Translations under genes and position numbers: made by a program
Part shown: positions 18,034 through 29,001 of the stretch, piece by piece
Numbering within the stretch: the stretch's first letter is position 1
Layout of the letters: the number at the start of each line of letters is the position of its first letter
Source: Rhodospirillaceae bacterium
Lineage (GTDB): Bacteria > Pseudomonadota > Alphaproteobacteria > Rhodospirillales > Rhodospirillaceae
Length of the DNA: 64,000 bases
Reading direction: 5' to 3'
Assembly (NCBI GenBank): GCA_002737725.1
Contig: NSIP01000011.1
Location: forward strand, 23,289-87,288
The notes under the pieces: model-generated
Told to the model about the DNA's origin: nothing
The model's database searches: none
What the model saw: only the letters and a program-made list of their open reading frames with translations

Positions 18034-19062
18034 GTGAGTACAACGATAACACAAGACGCGCCGCACGCGAGCACAACCTCGGACATTGCCATTGCCGATG
18101 TTGAGCGCGTGGCAGCCCAGGTGGCGAACGCCGCACAAGCCGTCGAAGAGGTGATTTATGGCCAGCGACAGGTCGTCGAAGAATGCCTTATCACGGTGCT
18201 GGCCGGTGGTCATGGCTTGCTCATTGGCGTGCCAGGCCTGGCCAAAACAAAACTGGTGCAAACCTTGGGGACCGTTCTGGGCCTGGACGATAAGCGCGTG
18301 CAATTTACGCCCGACCTGATGCCCGCCGATATTTTAGGATCGGAAGTGTTGGACCAAGCTGGCGATGGCCGCCGCTCGTTTCGGTTTATCCAAGGGCCTG
18401 TCTTTTGCCAATTGCTAATGGCTGACGAAATCAACCGCGCCAGCCCGCGCACACAGTCGGCATTACTGCAAGCCATGCAAGAACACCGTGTTTCGGTGGC
18501 GGGCGCCTACCATCTTTTGCCACAGCCTTTTCATGTGCTCGCCACCCAAAACCCGATTGAACAAGAGGGCACATATCCGCTTCCAGAAGCGCAGCTCGAC
18601 CGCTTTTTAATGCAGATCGATATTGGCTACCCCGATGAGCGCGCCGAGCGTGACATTGTTTTGCGCACCACCGGCGCAGAATCGAGCGAGCCGCGCCAGG
18701 TGATGACCGCCAAAGATTTGATGGCCGCGCAAAAACTCGTGCGTCAAATTCCGGTCGGAGAAAGCGTAGTGAACGCAATTTTGCGCCTGGTGCGCGCTGG
18801 GCGGCCCGACACCAGCCCCATCCCCGAAGTAAAGCAAAACGTGTTGTGGGGCCCCGGCCCGCGCGCCAGCCAGGCGTTGATGTTAGCCAGCCGCGCGCGT
18901 GCGTTGTTGCAGGGCCGCCTCGCGCCATCAGTCGATGATGTGCTAACGCTGGCCAAACCCGTGTTGCAGCATCGCATGGCGTTGACGTTCTCGGCGCGCG
19001 CCGATGGCCAGTCGGTGCATGACATTATTGATAAACTTTGCGCCTACGCCAACGACGTCTAA
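18034..19062 (+). CDS. MoxR-type AAA+ ATPase
   Basis: This 342-residue AAA+ protein has Walker A GVPGLAKT at residues 65-72, Walker B LLMADE at 127-132, sensor 1 around LATQNPIEQEGTYPLPEAQLD (split 171-191) and an arginine-finger region. MoxR ATPases act as chaperones that mature partner proteins, usually those with VWA domains encoded next door, here the DUF58 and BatA-like genes. Translation likely starts at GTG 18034 with GGAG about 10 nt upstream. First of a four-gene rightward cluster. Confidence 0.92.
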   Translation: MSTTITQDAPHASTTSDIAIADVERVAAQVANAAQAVEEVIYGQRQVVEECLITVLAGGHGLLIGVPGLAKTKLVQTLGTVLGLDDKRVQFTPDLMPADILGSEVLDQAGDGRRSFRFIQGPVFCQLLMADEINRASPRTQSALLQAMQEHRVSVAGAYHLLPQPFHVLATQNPIEQEGTYPLPEAQLDRFLMQIDIGYPDERAERDIVLRTTGAESSEPRQVMTAKDLMAAQKLVRQIPVGESVVNAILRLVRAGRPDTSPIPEVKQNVLWGPGPRASQALMLASRARALLQGRLAPSVDDVLTLAKPVLQHRMALTFSARADGQSVHDIIDKLCAYANDV

Positions 19063-19086
19063 AAAAGTTCGGATCATCGCTTTGTC

Positions 19087-19998
19087 ATGACCAGCGCAAC
19101 CGCCACCCGGCGCAGCGACCTTGAGCACCGCGCGGAATCGGCTTCCGCGCGATTGCCCGGCCTGCTCGTGGCTGCGCGCCACATCGCTGCAACCGTGGCG
19201 TTGGGTTCGCATGGGCGACGGCGTCCGGGTATGGGCGAAAGCTTTTGGCAGTTTCGACCCTACTCTTCCGATGACGCCCCGCACGCGATTGATTGGCGGC
19301 AGTCGGCAAAATCAGATTCTGTGTTCGTGCGCGAGCGCGAATGGATTTCGGCGCAGACGGTGACATTGTGGTGCGACCTCTCCGCCTCGATGCACTTTCG
19401 CTCGCACAAGGATTGGCCTTTAAAGGCCGAACGCGCCGCGACCTTAAGTCTCGCGCTGGCGATTCTTCTGATTGAAGGTGGCGAAAAAATTATCCGCTTG
19501 GGCGCTGATGGATCGCCCGTTCATGGCGCATCCGCCGGCCGCCTGGCCCTGACACATATGGCCGAACGCCTGGCTATCGACTTAGCGCATCCCGGCATAG
19601 GCGGACAGCCGTCATTCAGCTCGGCCATGGCGCGGCATGGCACGACCATTTTGATGAGCGATTTTCTGCTACCTATCGCCGACATCGCGCAAATGCTGAC
19701 ATCGTTTGCACAGCGCTCACAGACTTTACATCTCGTGCAAATCTTAGACCCTGCCGAAGAGACGCTGCCCTACGCGGGCCGCGTACGGTTCGAGGGGTTG
19801 GAAGACGACGGTGAATTCGTCATCGACCGGGTGGAGGAAGCGCGCACCGCCTACATCGAAAAGCTCACCACACATCGCGAAGCCTTGCGCGCGTTGTGTG
19901 TTGCACACGGCTGGTCGTTTGCTGTGCACCGCACGGACATGCCTCCACATCTGACGTTGGTGGCATTGCACCGTGCCATCGGCGAGCGAGATCGGTAA
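19087..19998 (+). CDS. DUF58 domain protein (VWA-like MoxR partner)
   Basis: The 303-residue protein contains the DUF58 signature FRPYSSDDAPHAIDWRQSAK followed by VFVREREW, at residues about 55-85. It then has a degenerate von Willebrand A start LWCDLSASMHF and SDFLL near the second metal-ion-site position. DUF58 proteins always occur beside MoxR ATPases and are thought to be their substrates or adaptors. No signal peptide or membrane helix is evident. It lies 24 nt after moxR and 10 nt before the DUF4159 gene. Confidence 0.88.
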   Translation: MTSATATRRSDLEHRAESASARLPGLLVAARHIAATVALGSHGRRRPGMGESFWQFRPYSSDDAPHAIDWRQSAKSDSVFVREREWISAQTVTLWCDLSASMHFRSHKDWPLKAERAATLSLALAILLIEGGEKIIRLGADGSPVHGASAGRLALTHMAERLAIDLAHPGIGGQPSFSSAMARHGTTILMSDFLLPIADIAQMLTSFAQRSQTLHLVQILDPAEETLPYAGRVRFEGLEDDGEFVIDRVEEARTAYIEKLTTHREALRALCVAHGWSFAVHRTDMPPHLTLVALHRAIGERDR

Positions 19999-20008
19999 GC
20001 GCCGTCAC

Positions 20009-22813
20009 ATGATCGACTTCGGACTTATTTCTTTCGCCTCACCCTGGATTTTAAGTGCTGCCATCGCCTTGCCCGCGATTTGGCTGATGTTGCGCATAAC
20101 GCCGCCGGCCATCACGCGCGTTGTTTTTCCTGCCGTCGTATTGATGTTCGGCTTGAAGCCGACCGAGCGAACACCGGCGCGGACTCCATGGTGGTTGGTT
20201 GCGTTACGAATGCTGATTGCAGCCTTGGTGATCTCAGGTCTTGCCGAACCAGTGTTGAACGCCCAACGCCTGAACCAGAGCGGCCCAGTTGTTGTTGTGC
20301 TCGACGACACCTGGGCAGCAGCACAACGCTGGCCCGAACGCTTAGTATCGGCGCGCGATATTATTGAGAGTGCCGATGTGCGTCGTCGGCCGGTGATGCT
20401 GATCACAACCGCGGATCAAGCAAAGGGCGCGGAGCCAAGCCCGCCAGCTATGACTGACGCACGTGAAGCGCTTGGCCGATTGGCTCGGGTTGAACCGCGG
20501 CCTTGGGGTAAAAATTTAAGTGTTGTATCAAGCAGCCTTCAGAAGCTGACGCTCGAGCAAAGCGAAGTGTTTTGGATCAGCGATGGCATTGAAGATGCGA
20601 AAGCTGATGATTTCATCACGACTCTGCAGCGCCTTGGTGCGCTGACAGTTGTGACTCCACCGCGCACAGAAAGCCCGGTCGCCCTCGCCCAACCTCTGCG
20701 CAGCGCGGGCGAAGGCGGTACCAGCAAAATCGAGATTCAGACGCGCCGCATGGCCATCGCCTCAAACCGGCCACCCCAAGCCATGACCCTGCAAGCCTTT
20801 GACGCAATCGGTGCGGCGTTGGCCGAAACCAGAGTGACCTTTGACAGCAGTCGTGACACTGCCCTTGCAACGCTTGTTCTGCCCAATGAACTGGCCAATC
20901 GCATTGCGCGTTTTGACATCGCCGGCACGGCCAATGCAGCGTCAACTGCATTAGCTGATGATCGCTGGCAACAGCGCCCGGTGGGGATTTTTAGTGCCAC
21001 GGTTGAAGGAACCACCGCCCCGTTGCTGGAGGACGGGTTTTATCTTTCGCAGGCGTTAGGTCAGTCGGCCGACGTGCGCGTGGGGACCGTCCGTGATTTG
21101 TTGGCACGCCCGCTGTCGATGCTGGTTGTGTCTGGCGGGCAGCGACTGAGCGAAGATGAGGCGAGCGCCACCACCACGTGGGTCGAGAGCGGCGGCTTGC
21201 TTGTGCGCTTTGCCGGGCCGCGCCTTGATCCGGCAGGGGACAAACTATTGCCCGTGAAAGTTCGGATGGCAGGCCGCAACTTAGGCGGCGCGCTGTCATG
21301 GGGCGAGCCTGCGGGTTTAGGGTCTTTTCCTGAGAAGTCGCCGTTCGCTGGCTTAACAATCCCTAGCGACATTAAAATTAATACGCAAATCCTGGCCGAA
21401 CCGAGCCCGGAGTTGCCCGATAAAACTTGGGCGAAGCTGAATGACGGAACGCCATTAATTACAGCCGAGCGACGCGGGTCGGGTTGGGTGGTGCTGTTCC
21501 ATGTGACGGCAACGCCCGAGTGGTCAAACTTACCGTTGTCGGGTTTGTTCGTCGACATGCTGAAAACGATGTTGAACCTCAGTCAAGGCGTCACCAACGA
21601 CGAGTTGCAGACACCGCCCATCTTACCGCCGGTCGTCTTGCTCGATGGGTTTGGTCGCGCTGTCCCACCCGGCCCGACCAGCATCTCGATGGCGGCAGAA
21701 GCCCTTGCCACGACAACTGCGGGCGTTGACGCGCCCCCCGGACTCTATGGAACCGAGCGTGCAAAGTTTGCACTGAACCTGGGGCCGGCCGTTTGGCAGG
21801 CCAAGGCCATCGAAGCGTGGCCCCAAGGGGTACGCACAATTGCACTCGAGAGCCTAAAGGGTGAGCGCGATTTGAAGCCTTGGATTTTACTGTCGGCGCT
21901 GATTCTGCTGGTGGCCGACTTCATCCTGAGTTTCGTGCTGCGTGGATTGACCCCGCCCCTTCCTCGTTTGTCACTGAAGCGTTCAGCGGTGTCGATCATC
22001 TTGATGTGTCTGGTGACGGGGCTTGTGTCGCCCGCAGTGGCACAAACACCACCCACACAGCGTGCCTCAAACAAGTCCTTAGACCCATCGGTCGTCGATG
22101 CCGTGTTGAAGACGCGGCTCGCCTACGTTGCGACAGGTTCGACCGACCTTGATCGGATGACACAGAGTGGGCTGAGTGCATTGAGCCGTGTGCTCGCCGA
22201 CCGCACCTCGTCTGAAATGGCGATGCCTGCGGCCTTGGAGATGACAGCCAACACCATCGATGCCGATCAGTTGATGCCATATCCACTAATTTATTGGCGT
22301 GTCAGCCCAAGCCAACCTGCGCCGTCGAGCGCGGCGATCAGCGCTATCAATGAGTACTTTCGCCACGGCGGCGTGATTGTCTTCGACGCGCCCAACAATA
22401 TCGGCGCATTGGGCGCAAGCGAAGGTGGAGGCGCTGGCGGCAAATTGCGTGAGATTTTAGCGCGCATCGATATGCCACCCTTGGCACTACTCAGCGAGGA
22501 CCACGTTCTGACGCGCAGCTTTTACCTCCTGCCGGGATTACCAGGCCGCTATACAAACGGAACGGTTTATGTCGAGCGCGGATCAACGGCCAACGACGGC
22601 GTTTCGTCCGTCATCATCGGCGGTCATGATTGGGCCGCTGCGTGGGCGCGCGATGACTCTGGTTCGCCCTTGTATCCTGTCGTTCCGGGTGGCGAACAAC
22701 AGCGCGAGTTTGCCTATCGCGCGGGCGTGAACATGGTGATGTACGCACTAACGGGCAACTACAAGGCTGATCAAGTTCACCTGCCCGCCATCATGCAGCG
22801 GTTGACCCAATGA
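20009..22813 (+). CDS. BatA-like/DUF4159 large membrane protein
   Basis: A 934-residue protein. The N-terminal 80 residues are BatA-like, with two membrane helices (FASPWILSAAIALPAIWLML and ALRMLIAALVISGLA) and a short cytoplasmic loop. A VWA-like/gatase-like middle contains VVVLDDTWAAAQRW and MLVVSGGQRLSEDEA. A third helix sits near residue 640 (WILLSALILLVADFILSFVL). The C-terminal 240 residues match DUF4159 (LTRSFYLLPGLPGRYTNGTV). Start chosen at the ATG 20009, where homology begins, rather than at the longer frame from 19973. It overlaps the next gene by 4 nt. The role is unknown; the context suggests envelope stress or cell-surface assembly driven by MoxR. Confidence 0.85.
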   Translation: MIDFGLISFASPWILSAAIALPAIWLMLRITPPAITRVVFPAVVLMFGLKPTERTPARTPWWLVALRMLIAALVISGLAEPVLNAQRLNQSGPVVVVLDDTWAAAQRWPERLVSARDIIESADVRRRPVMLITTADQAKGAEPSPPAMTDAREALGRLARVEPRPWGKNLSVVSSSLQKLTLEQSEVFWISDGIEDAKADDFITTLQRLGALTVVTPPRTESPVALAQPLRSAGEGGTSKIEIQTRRMAIASNRPPQAMTLQAFDAIGAALAETRVTFDSSRDTALATLVLPNELANRIARFDIAGTANAASTALADDRWQQRPVGIFSATVEGTTAPLLEDGFYLSQALGQSADVRVGTVRDLLARPLSMLVVSGGQRLSEDEASATTTWVESGGLLVRFAGPRLDPAGDKLLPVKVRMAGRNLGGALSWGEPAGLGSFPEKSPFAGLTIPSDIKINTQILAEPSPELPDKTWAKLNDGTPLITAERRGSGWVVLFHVTATPEWSNLPLSGLFVDMLKTMLNLSQGVTNDELQTPPILPPVVLLDGFGRAVPPGPTSISMAAEALATTTAGVDAPPGLYGTERAKFALNLGPAVWQAKAIEAWPQGVRTIALESLKGERDLKPWILLSALILLVADFILSFVLRGLTPPLPRLSLKRSAVSIILMCLVTGLVSPAVAQTPPTQRASNKSLDPSVVDAVLKTRLAYVATGSTDLDRMTQSGLSALSRVLADRTSSEMAMPAALEMTANTIDADQLMPYPLIYWRVSPSQPAPSSAAISAINEYFRHGGVIVFDAPNNIGALGASEGGGAGGKLREILARIDMPPLALLSEDHVLTRSFYLLPGLPGRYTNGTVYVERGSTANDGVSSVIIGGHDWAAAWARDDSGSPLYPVVPGGEQQREFAYRAGVNMVMYALTGNYKADQVHLPAIMQRLTQ

Positions 22814-24879
22814 CCGGGCTCAGTCTTGCGTTTTCTCCGCTAGTGCCGAGTTGGATCTTTGTTGCAATTCTTGGCGTGGCGATGATCTTGCTGGCCTACG
22901 GCGTGTGGCGCGGGGCGAAAGGAACGGCGCTTCGGGCAATTCCCATTCTGGCGCTGATCGTCGCCATTGCTGACCCACGCCTTGTCAGTGAGGAGCGCGC
23001 GCCGTTGAGCGATGTCGCTGTGGTCGTGGTCGATGATAGTTCGAGCCAACGGCTGGGCACACGCCCCGAGCGCACGGAAAAGACACTGCGCGAATTGAGT
23101 GCTCAATTGGGGACGAGGCCAAATCTTGAAGTGCGAACCCTCAGAATTGGAAAAGACGCACAGGGCGACGGCACACGGCTGTTTGGGCCGCTCGCAGTCA
23201 CCATGGCTGACATTCCGCCCAGTCGGTTGGCGGGCACCATCTTCATTAGTGATGGGTTGGTCCATGACGTGCCTGCGGTGGACACCTTCACGGCAACGCA
23301 AAGCCCGCTCCATTTGATTCTTACCGGCGATCAAGACGAAACGGATCGCCGCATTCGGATTGAGCGCGCACCCGACTTTGCCGTGGTTGGCGGCCAAGCG
23401 ATGATTCGCTTTACGGCGGAGGACGCGGGCGGCGTTGATCAGGCGACAAAATTGCCCATCACCGTCCGGCGCAACGGTAAACAGATTCAAAGACTCGATT
23501 TTACCAGCGGCGAAACCGCCGATATTGCCGTGAGCGTCGATACACCGGGCGCTAATATTTTTGAAGTCGAAGTCGAGGGTGCTCCAGGTGAGTTGTCGCG
23601 TCTCAATAACCGGGCCTTGATTTCAATCAATGGCATTCGAGATCGTTTACGTGTGTTGCTGATTTCAGGCGAGCCGCATGTGGGCGAGCGCGCCTGGCGC
23701 AATCTGTTGAAGTCAGACCCCAACGTTGATCTGGTTCACTTCACGATTCTGAGGCCACTGACGAAAGATGACGGCACACCCTTAAGCGAACTGGCCCTGA
23801 TTGCTTTTCCGATCCGTGAGCTTTTCGAGGAGCAACTATATGGCTTCGATCTGATTGTCTTCGATCGCTATAGTCGAAAAGGGTTAGTGCCCTATCAGTT
23901 CATGACCAACGTCGCCAAGTATGTGCGCGACGGCGGGGCCATGATGCTGGCCGTGGGGCCGGAATACGCGGACAATTACAGCCTGTACGACAGCCCGCTG
24001 CAAAGCATTTTGCCCGCCGCTCCCACGGGCAAGGTCGACAGCGAATCCTATCGCCCGACACTTTCGGATGTGGGGCGACGTCATCCGGTGACATCAGATC
24101 TGAGCGGCGCAGTGGGAAGCGATGGTCAACCCACGTGGGGGCGCTGGCTGCGCAATGTGCAAGTGTCCACAAAATCGGGCCAGCGTGTGTTAAACGGTTT
24201 TGATGGCGAGCCGCTCCTGTTGCTTGATCATGTCGAGAAAGGACGCGTCGCGTTGCTGCTCAGCGATACCATGTGGCTCTGGGGCAAGGGCGTGGACGGT
24301 GGCGGGCCGCAGACGGAATTCTTACGCCGCGTGGCGCATTGGTTGATGAAAGAGCCGCAACTGGAAGAAGAGGCCTTGTCGGCAGAAGTTCGCGGCGATG
24401 ATTTGGTCGTCAGCCGCCGCAGTTTGGATGCGACGGAACGCGCGGTCGCAGTTGAAGGACCAGATGGCACCACCACATCGATCACGCCGCGCGAAACCGG
24501 GCAAGGCCGCGCGGTTGCCGGGATGCCTGTGGCTGAGCCCGGACTGTACCGCCTGAGTGACGGCAAATCCACCGCAGTGGCCGCCGTGGGAGCCACCAAT
24601 CCGCTGGAAATTTTCGACGTCATCACCACATCGTCGCGCCTTGATCCGATCATCGAAAGAACCGGAGGTGGTGTGTATTGGGCTGGCACGGGCGGCACAC
24701 CAGCCATACGGCGCACCGCACCAGGGCGCACATCCCACGGCTCGACATGGTTGGGCCTGAAGGCAAACGAGCAATACGTCGTCACCGGTGTGCGCGAAAC
24801 GACCCTGTTGCCCATCTTGTTGGTGTTACTGCTCTCGGTGGGTGGCGCTATGGCGGCCTGGTGGCGCGAAGGGCGATAA
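22810..24879 (+). CDS. Membrane protein with glutamine-amidotransferase-like region, MoxR cluster
   Basis: The 689-residue product has two N-terminal helices (residues about 15-33 and 40-57), a VWA-like strand DVAVVVVDDSSSQRLG near 72, and a periplasmic portion. A class I gatase-like fold follows (LRVLLISGEPHVGERAWRNLL, DLIVFDRYSRKGLVP, YVRDGGAMMLAVGPEY), and the protein ends in a helix (LLPILLVLLLSVGGAMAAWW). The gatase-like Cys is absent, so it is unlikely to be catalytic. Overlap ATGA with the preceding gene shows coupling. It is the last gene of the MoxR cluster; the CobW gene follows after 12 nt. Confidence 0.8.
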   Translation: MTGLSLAFSPLVPSWIFVAILGVAMILLAYGVWRGAKGTALRAIPILALIVAIADPRLVSEERAPLSDVAVVVVDDSSSQRLGTRPERTEKTLRELSAQLGTRPNLEVRTLRIGKDAQGDGTRLFGPLAVTMADIPPSRLAGTIFISDGLVHDVPAVDTFTATQSPLHLILTGDQDETDRRIRIERAPDFAVVGGQAMIRFTAEDAGGVDQATKLPITVRRNGKQIQRLDFTSGETADIAVSVDTPGANIFEVEVEGAPGELSRLNNRALISINGIRDRLRVLLISGEPHVGERAWRNLLKSDPNVDLVHFTILRPLTKDDGTPLSELALIAFPIRELFEEQLYGFDLIVFDRYSRKGLVPYQFMTNVAKYVRDGGAMMLAVGPEYADNYSLYDSPLQSILPAAPTGKVDSESYRPTLSDVGRRHPVTSDLSGAVGSDGQPTWGRWLRNVQVSTKSGQRVLNGFDGEPLLLLDHVEKGRVALLLSDTMWLWGKGVDGGGPQTEFLRRVAHWLMKEPQLEEEALSAEVRGDDLVVSRRSLDATERAVAVEGPDGTTTSITPRETGQGRAVAGMPVAEPGLYRLSDGKSTAVAAVGATNPLEIFDVITTSSRLDPIIERTGGGVYWAGTGGTPAIRRTAPGRTSHGSTWLGLKANEQYVVTGVRETTLLPILLVLLLSVGGAMAAWWREGR

Positions 24880-24891
24880 AGAATCAGAACG

Positions 24892-25944
24892 ATGGCAACG
24901 CAACTCGAGCTTGAAAAAATTCCCGTAACGATTCTAACGGGCTTTCTCGGCAGCGGGAAAACCACTGCCTTGAGCCATCTGATTCGCCAACCCGCCATGG
25001 CCAATGCGGCTGTCATTATCAATGAGTTTGGCGAAATCAGCCTTGATCACGAGTTGATCGAGAAAATCGACGGTGATGTGATCGAGATTCAGGGCGGATG
25101 CCTGTGCTGCACCGTGCGCGGAGACCTAATTGAAGCCTTGCATAATCTTTTACTCAAACGCAGCAAGGGCGAAATTAAAGCGTTTGATCGCGTCGTGCTG
25201 GAAACCACCGGCTTGGCCGACCCGGCCCCCATTCTTCATACGCTGATGAGCGACCCGCTCGCTTTCAATAAATTCCGTCTCGACGGCCTGATTTCTACGG
25301 TCGATGCCGTCAACGGACTTGCCACACTCGATGCCCATGCCGAAGCTGTGAAACAAGCCGTAATGGCAGATCGAATTTTGCTGACAAAATGCGACCTTAT
25401 CGAGCACGGTGCACGCGTAGGGCTTGAGACACGACTTTTAAAACTAAATCCCGGCCAGGTGATCATTCCTGTCGATCACGGTCGGGTTGATCCGACATTG
25501 ATCCTTGATCTTGGTCCCTTTACAACCAGCACAAAATCGGCGGACGTTGATGCGTGGTTAAGGACCGAGAGCTATGCCAGCAACCATGCGCACGATCATG
25601 ACCACCATCACGATCATGGCGTTGATGTGAACCGGCACGACGCGCTGGTGCGCGCCTTTAGTTTTATGGTTGATCAGCCCATTCCCCAAGCGAAGTTGCA
25701 ATTCTTTCTGCAACTTCTGGGCATGATGCGCGGGCCTGATTTGCTGCGCGTGAAGGGGATTGTCCATGTCGCTGAGCGCCCCGGCCAGCCTGCCGTTGTC
25801 CATGGCGTTCAACATATTTTCCATCCCCTCACATGGTTGCAAGCCTGGCCTAGCGCCGAGCGACGCTCGCGGTTCGTTTTTATCGTGCGTGATATCGAGC
25901 CAAATCAAATTCACGACTTGATGGCCTCACTCATAGCGACATAA
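24892..25944 (+). CDS. CobW/P47K family metallochaperone GTPase (COG0523)
   Basis: A 350-residue G3E GTPase. Walker A is GFLGSGKTT (residues about 18-26), the metal-binding CxCC is in GGCLCCTVRGD, the Walker B/switch block is ETTGLADPAPIL, and TKCDL replaces the NKxD motif. A His-rich linker (HAHDHDHHHDHG) at about residue 230 precedes the CobW C-terminal domain. Family members deliver zinc or cobalt to target enzymes. No Zur or B12 signature was seen nearby, so the metal is unassigned. It sits between the MoxR cluster and a PepSY protein, both in the same direction. Confidence 0.88.
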   Translation: MATQLELEKIPVTILTGFLGSGKTTALSHLIRQPAMANAAVIINEFGEISLDHELIEKIDGDVIEIQGGCLCCTVRGDLIEALHNLLLKRSKGEIKAFDRVVLETTGLADPAPILHTLMSDPLAFNKFRLDGLISTVDAVNGLATLDAHAEAVKQAVMADRILLTKCDLIEHGARVGLETRLLKLNPGQVIIPVDHGRVDPTLILDLGPFTTSTKSADVDAWLRTESYASNHAHDHDHHHDHGVDVNRHDALVRAFSFMVDQPIPQAKLQFFLQLLGMMRGPDLLRVKGIVHVAERPGQPAVVHGVQHIFHPLTWLQAWPSAERRSRFVFIVRDIEPNQIHDLMASLIAT

Positions 25945-25953
25945 AGTGGGGGC

Positions 25954-27510
25954 ATGACGGACACTGTCACCACAATCTCAGCCGTCGAAGAATCTTCAGC
26001 GCGCACCTCGTGGGCCACATGGCGCAATCTGCACAAGCTCGCGGGTCTCATTGCGCTGAGTTGGTTGACGGTTCTGGGGCTGACGGGATGGATTCTCGAT
26101 CACCACGAATGGCGCTGGACCCACCAATGGACGGTCCCGAACTCGGTTACTTCCACCACTATCAATCGGCTGGTACGCGGCACCGTGATGCGCCAGCTCA
26201 TGGCCGATCCATATGATGCTAATCGCTACCTCGGCGCATCGGAGCGCGGCCTGTGGATCACAACCGATAACGGTGCGACTTGGGCTGACGTGGTTTGGGA
26301 GGGCGCGAAGGGATTGCCGCAAACCTATGATTTTGTGCACGGCCCTACGGGCGAGCTGAACCATGTGTATATCGGAACCGATGATGGCATTTGGATCGTC
26401 AAAGACAATGGAACACGCGCGGTTCCCTTTGCGTTGCGCGGGCATGACATCACCAGCCTAACGGAGGGTTCGGAACCAAACGAACTAGTTGGCAATGAAC
26501 ATTACGGGCGCATTTTTCGCCTCAACACGCAATCTCCCACTCAAGTGAGCTGGACCAACGTTGACGATGTCCACGTCTCAGGCTTGCCCGAGACGTTATC
26601 TTTGCCAACGTTCACGCTCGATTTGCACGTGGGCACCGGCACCTTGCCGCAACCTTGGTCACAGATCATCAATGACTACAGTGGGATTTCGATTTTTGTT
26701 TTGTCAGTCACAGGTTTATTTTTTTGGTGGCTACCCCGCCGTTGGCGCGAGCAAAGCCCCAAAGGCCATCTCAAGACCCGCCAGAAAATATTGCGCTGGC
26801 TTTATCGTGGGCACGCGCCGGTCATCGGTATACTGGCGATCGTCCCCATTTTATATGTCAGTATTACTGGAATGATGGTCGACCACATCGATGTATTGCT
26901 TGAGCATAGCCGAGATATTGAGTTGCCGCGTGAGGCCCTGCCGCCCATTTATGATTTCAAAAGCCTGATTGGCGAGGTCAACGATGTCATTGCTTATCCC
27001 GGGGCCGCTGAAAAATTCACCATCGCCACGCGGCTTGGCGTTTTCAATTCCAATGACGGCGGCAAAAACTGGATCGCAGAGCGCTCGGTCGGTGAGGGCG
27101 ATGGCACAGACGCCAGCAACGTGAATTTGATCCGGCGTGGCGACACTGTATTTATTGGCGCTGGCAGTATCGGCCAATTTTATCGGCGCGACAGTGAAGA
27201 CCGCTTCACCGCGCTCAAGGTGAACGGCCCGAAGCTCGCCGTGACAGACGTCACGCAGCGCGGAGAAACATGGTTCATCAAAATGAGCCGCTCAATCTAT
27301 GCATCAAACTCGCTCGAGGGCACATTCGAGGATACGAAGATTGCTTATCCACCCATCACGGGGACGACGGCTTTCTTGTTCTTAGCCGACATCCACACCG
27401 GCAACATCATCCATGGCCAGTGGAAATGGGTGAACAACCTCGTCGCCGTCTTGGCGATTTTTCTGACGATCTCGGGGCCGGTGCTATGGTGGCGTCGGAA
27501 GTGGGCGTAG
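25954..27510 (+). CDS. PepSY-associated membrane protein with BNR/Asp-box repeats
   Basis: This 518-residue protein has four membrane helices: HKLAGLIALSWLTVLGLTGW (about 30-49), ISIFVLSVTGLFFWWLPRRW (about 246-265), HAPVIGILAIVPILYVSITG (about 289-308) and a C-terminal LAIFLTISGPVLWWRRKW. This is the PepSY_TM arrangement found in iron/haem-uptake reductase partners. Its two periplasmic loops each carry Asp-box motifs (TTDNGATW near 108 and SNDGGKNW near 370), typical of BNR/sortilin-like beta-propeller blades. The fusion suggests an inner-membrane protein with a propeller-like sensing or redox domain. It follows the CobW gene by 9 nt and converges on ccrM. Confidence 0.75.
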   Translation: MTDTVTTISAVEESSARTSWATWRNLHKLAGLIALSWLTVLGLTGWILDHHEWRWTHQWTVPNSVTSTTINRLVRGTVMRQLMADPYDANRYLGASERGLWITTDNGATWADVVWEGAKGLPQTYDFVHGPTGELNHVYIGTDDGIWIVKDNGTRAVPFALRGHDITSLTEGSEPNELVGNEHYGRIFRLNTQSPTQVSWTNVDDVHVSGLPETLSLPTFTLDLHVGTGTLPQPWSQIINDYSGISIFVLSVTGLFFWWLPRRWREQSPKGHLKTRQKILRWLYRGHAPVIGILAIVPILYVSITGMMVDHIDVLLEHSRDIELPREALPPIYDFKSLIGEVNDVIAYPGAAEKFTIATRLGVFNSNDGGKNWIAERSVGEGDGTDASNVNLIRRGDTVFIGAGSIGQFYRRDSEDRFTALKVNGPKLAVTDVTQRGETWFIKMSRSIYASNSLEGTFEDTKIAYPPITGTTAFLFLADIHTGNIIHGQWKWVNNLVAVLAIFLTISGPVLWWRRKWA

Positions 27511-27523
27511 CGACCCAGCGCTA

Positions 27524-28678
<1,155 letters not shown>

Positions 28679-28913
28679 TTACCTTTGCAGCGCCCGGCCT
28701 CGGGGGCCCTCCGCAAGTGACCGACCCAACAGCTCGTTTTCGAGCAGGGCGTCGCCGCTTGCGAATGGTGTGCGTCCCCGAAACATGGAGCCGTTATGCT
28801 GAGCCCTCCCCACCCCACTTATTGTTTTTAGGAGAGAAATCCCAGCAGTGTGGTTCCCAGTACGTGCGCGCCAACAACTCAGGTCAGCGTGGGTTCCGAC
28901 TATTCAGACAATA

Positions 28914-29001
28914 GAATCAAAGCGTTAGGGATGGGTTAAGAGCCAATGAATCACAGCGACTCGACCTACTATATGTAGAGTCCCGTGCGACTCGAGGACT
29001 C
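28914..29001. promoter_or_regulatory. Cluster of six GANTC methylation sites upstream of ccrM
   Basis: GANTC occurs at 28914-28918, 28948-28952, 28958-28962, 28978-28982, 28989-28993 and 28997-29001: six sites in 88 bp, while none is found in 28646-28913. The last three lie within an 8-bp inverted repeat (TAGAGTCC at 28976-28983, GGACTCTA at 28996-29003). By chance about 0.3 site would be expected. The cluster is 270-356 bp upstream of the ccrM start and is its probable methylation-responsive control region. Confidence 0.65.
28925..28939. promoter_or_regulatory. CtrA-like box upstream of ccrM
   Basis: TTAG, seven bases, TTAA matches the CtrA consensus TTAA-N7-TTAA at 7 of 8 positions and lies between the first two GANTC sites. 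In Caulobacter CtrA activates ccrM, so position and partner fit. Assignment rests on this one match. Confidence 0.45.
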
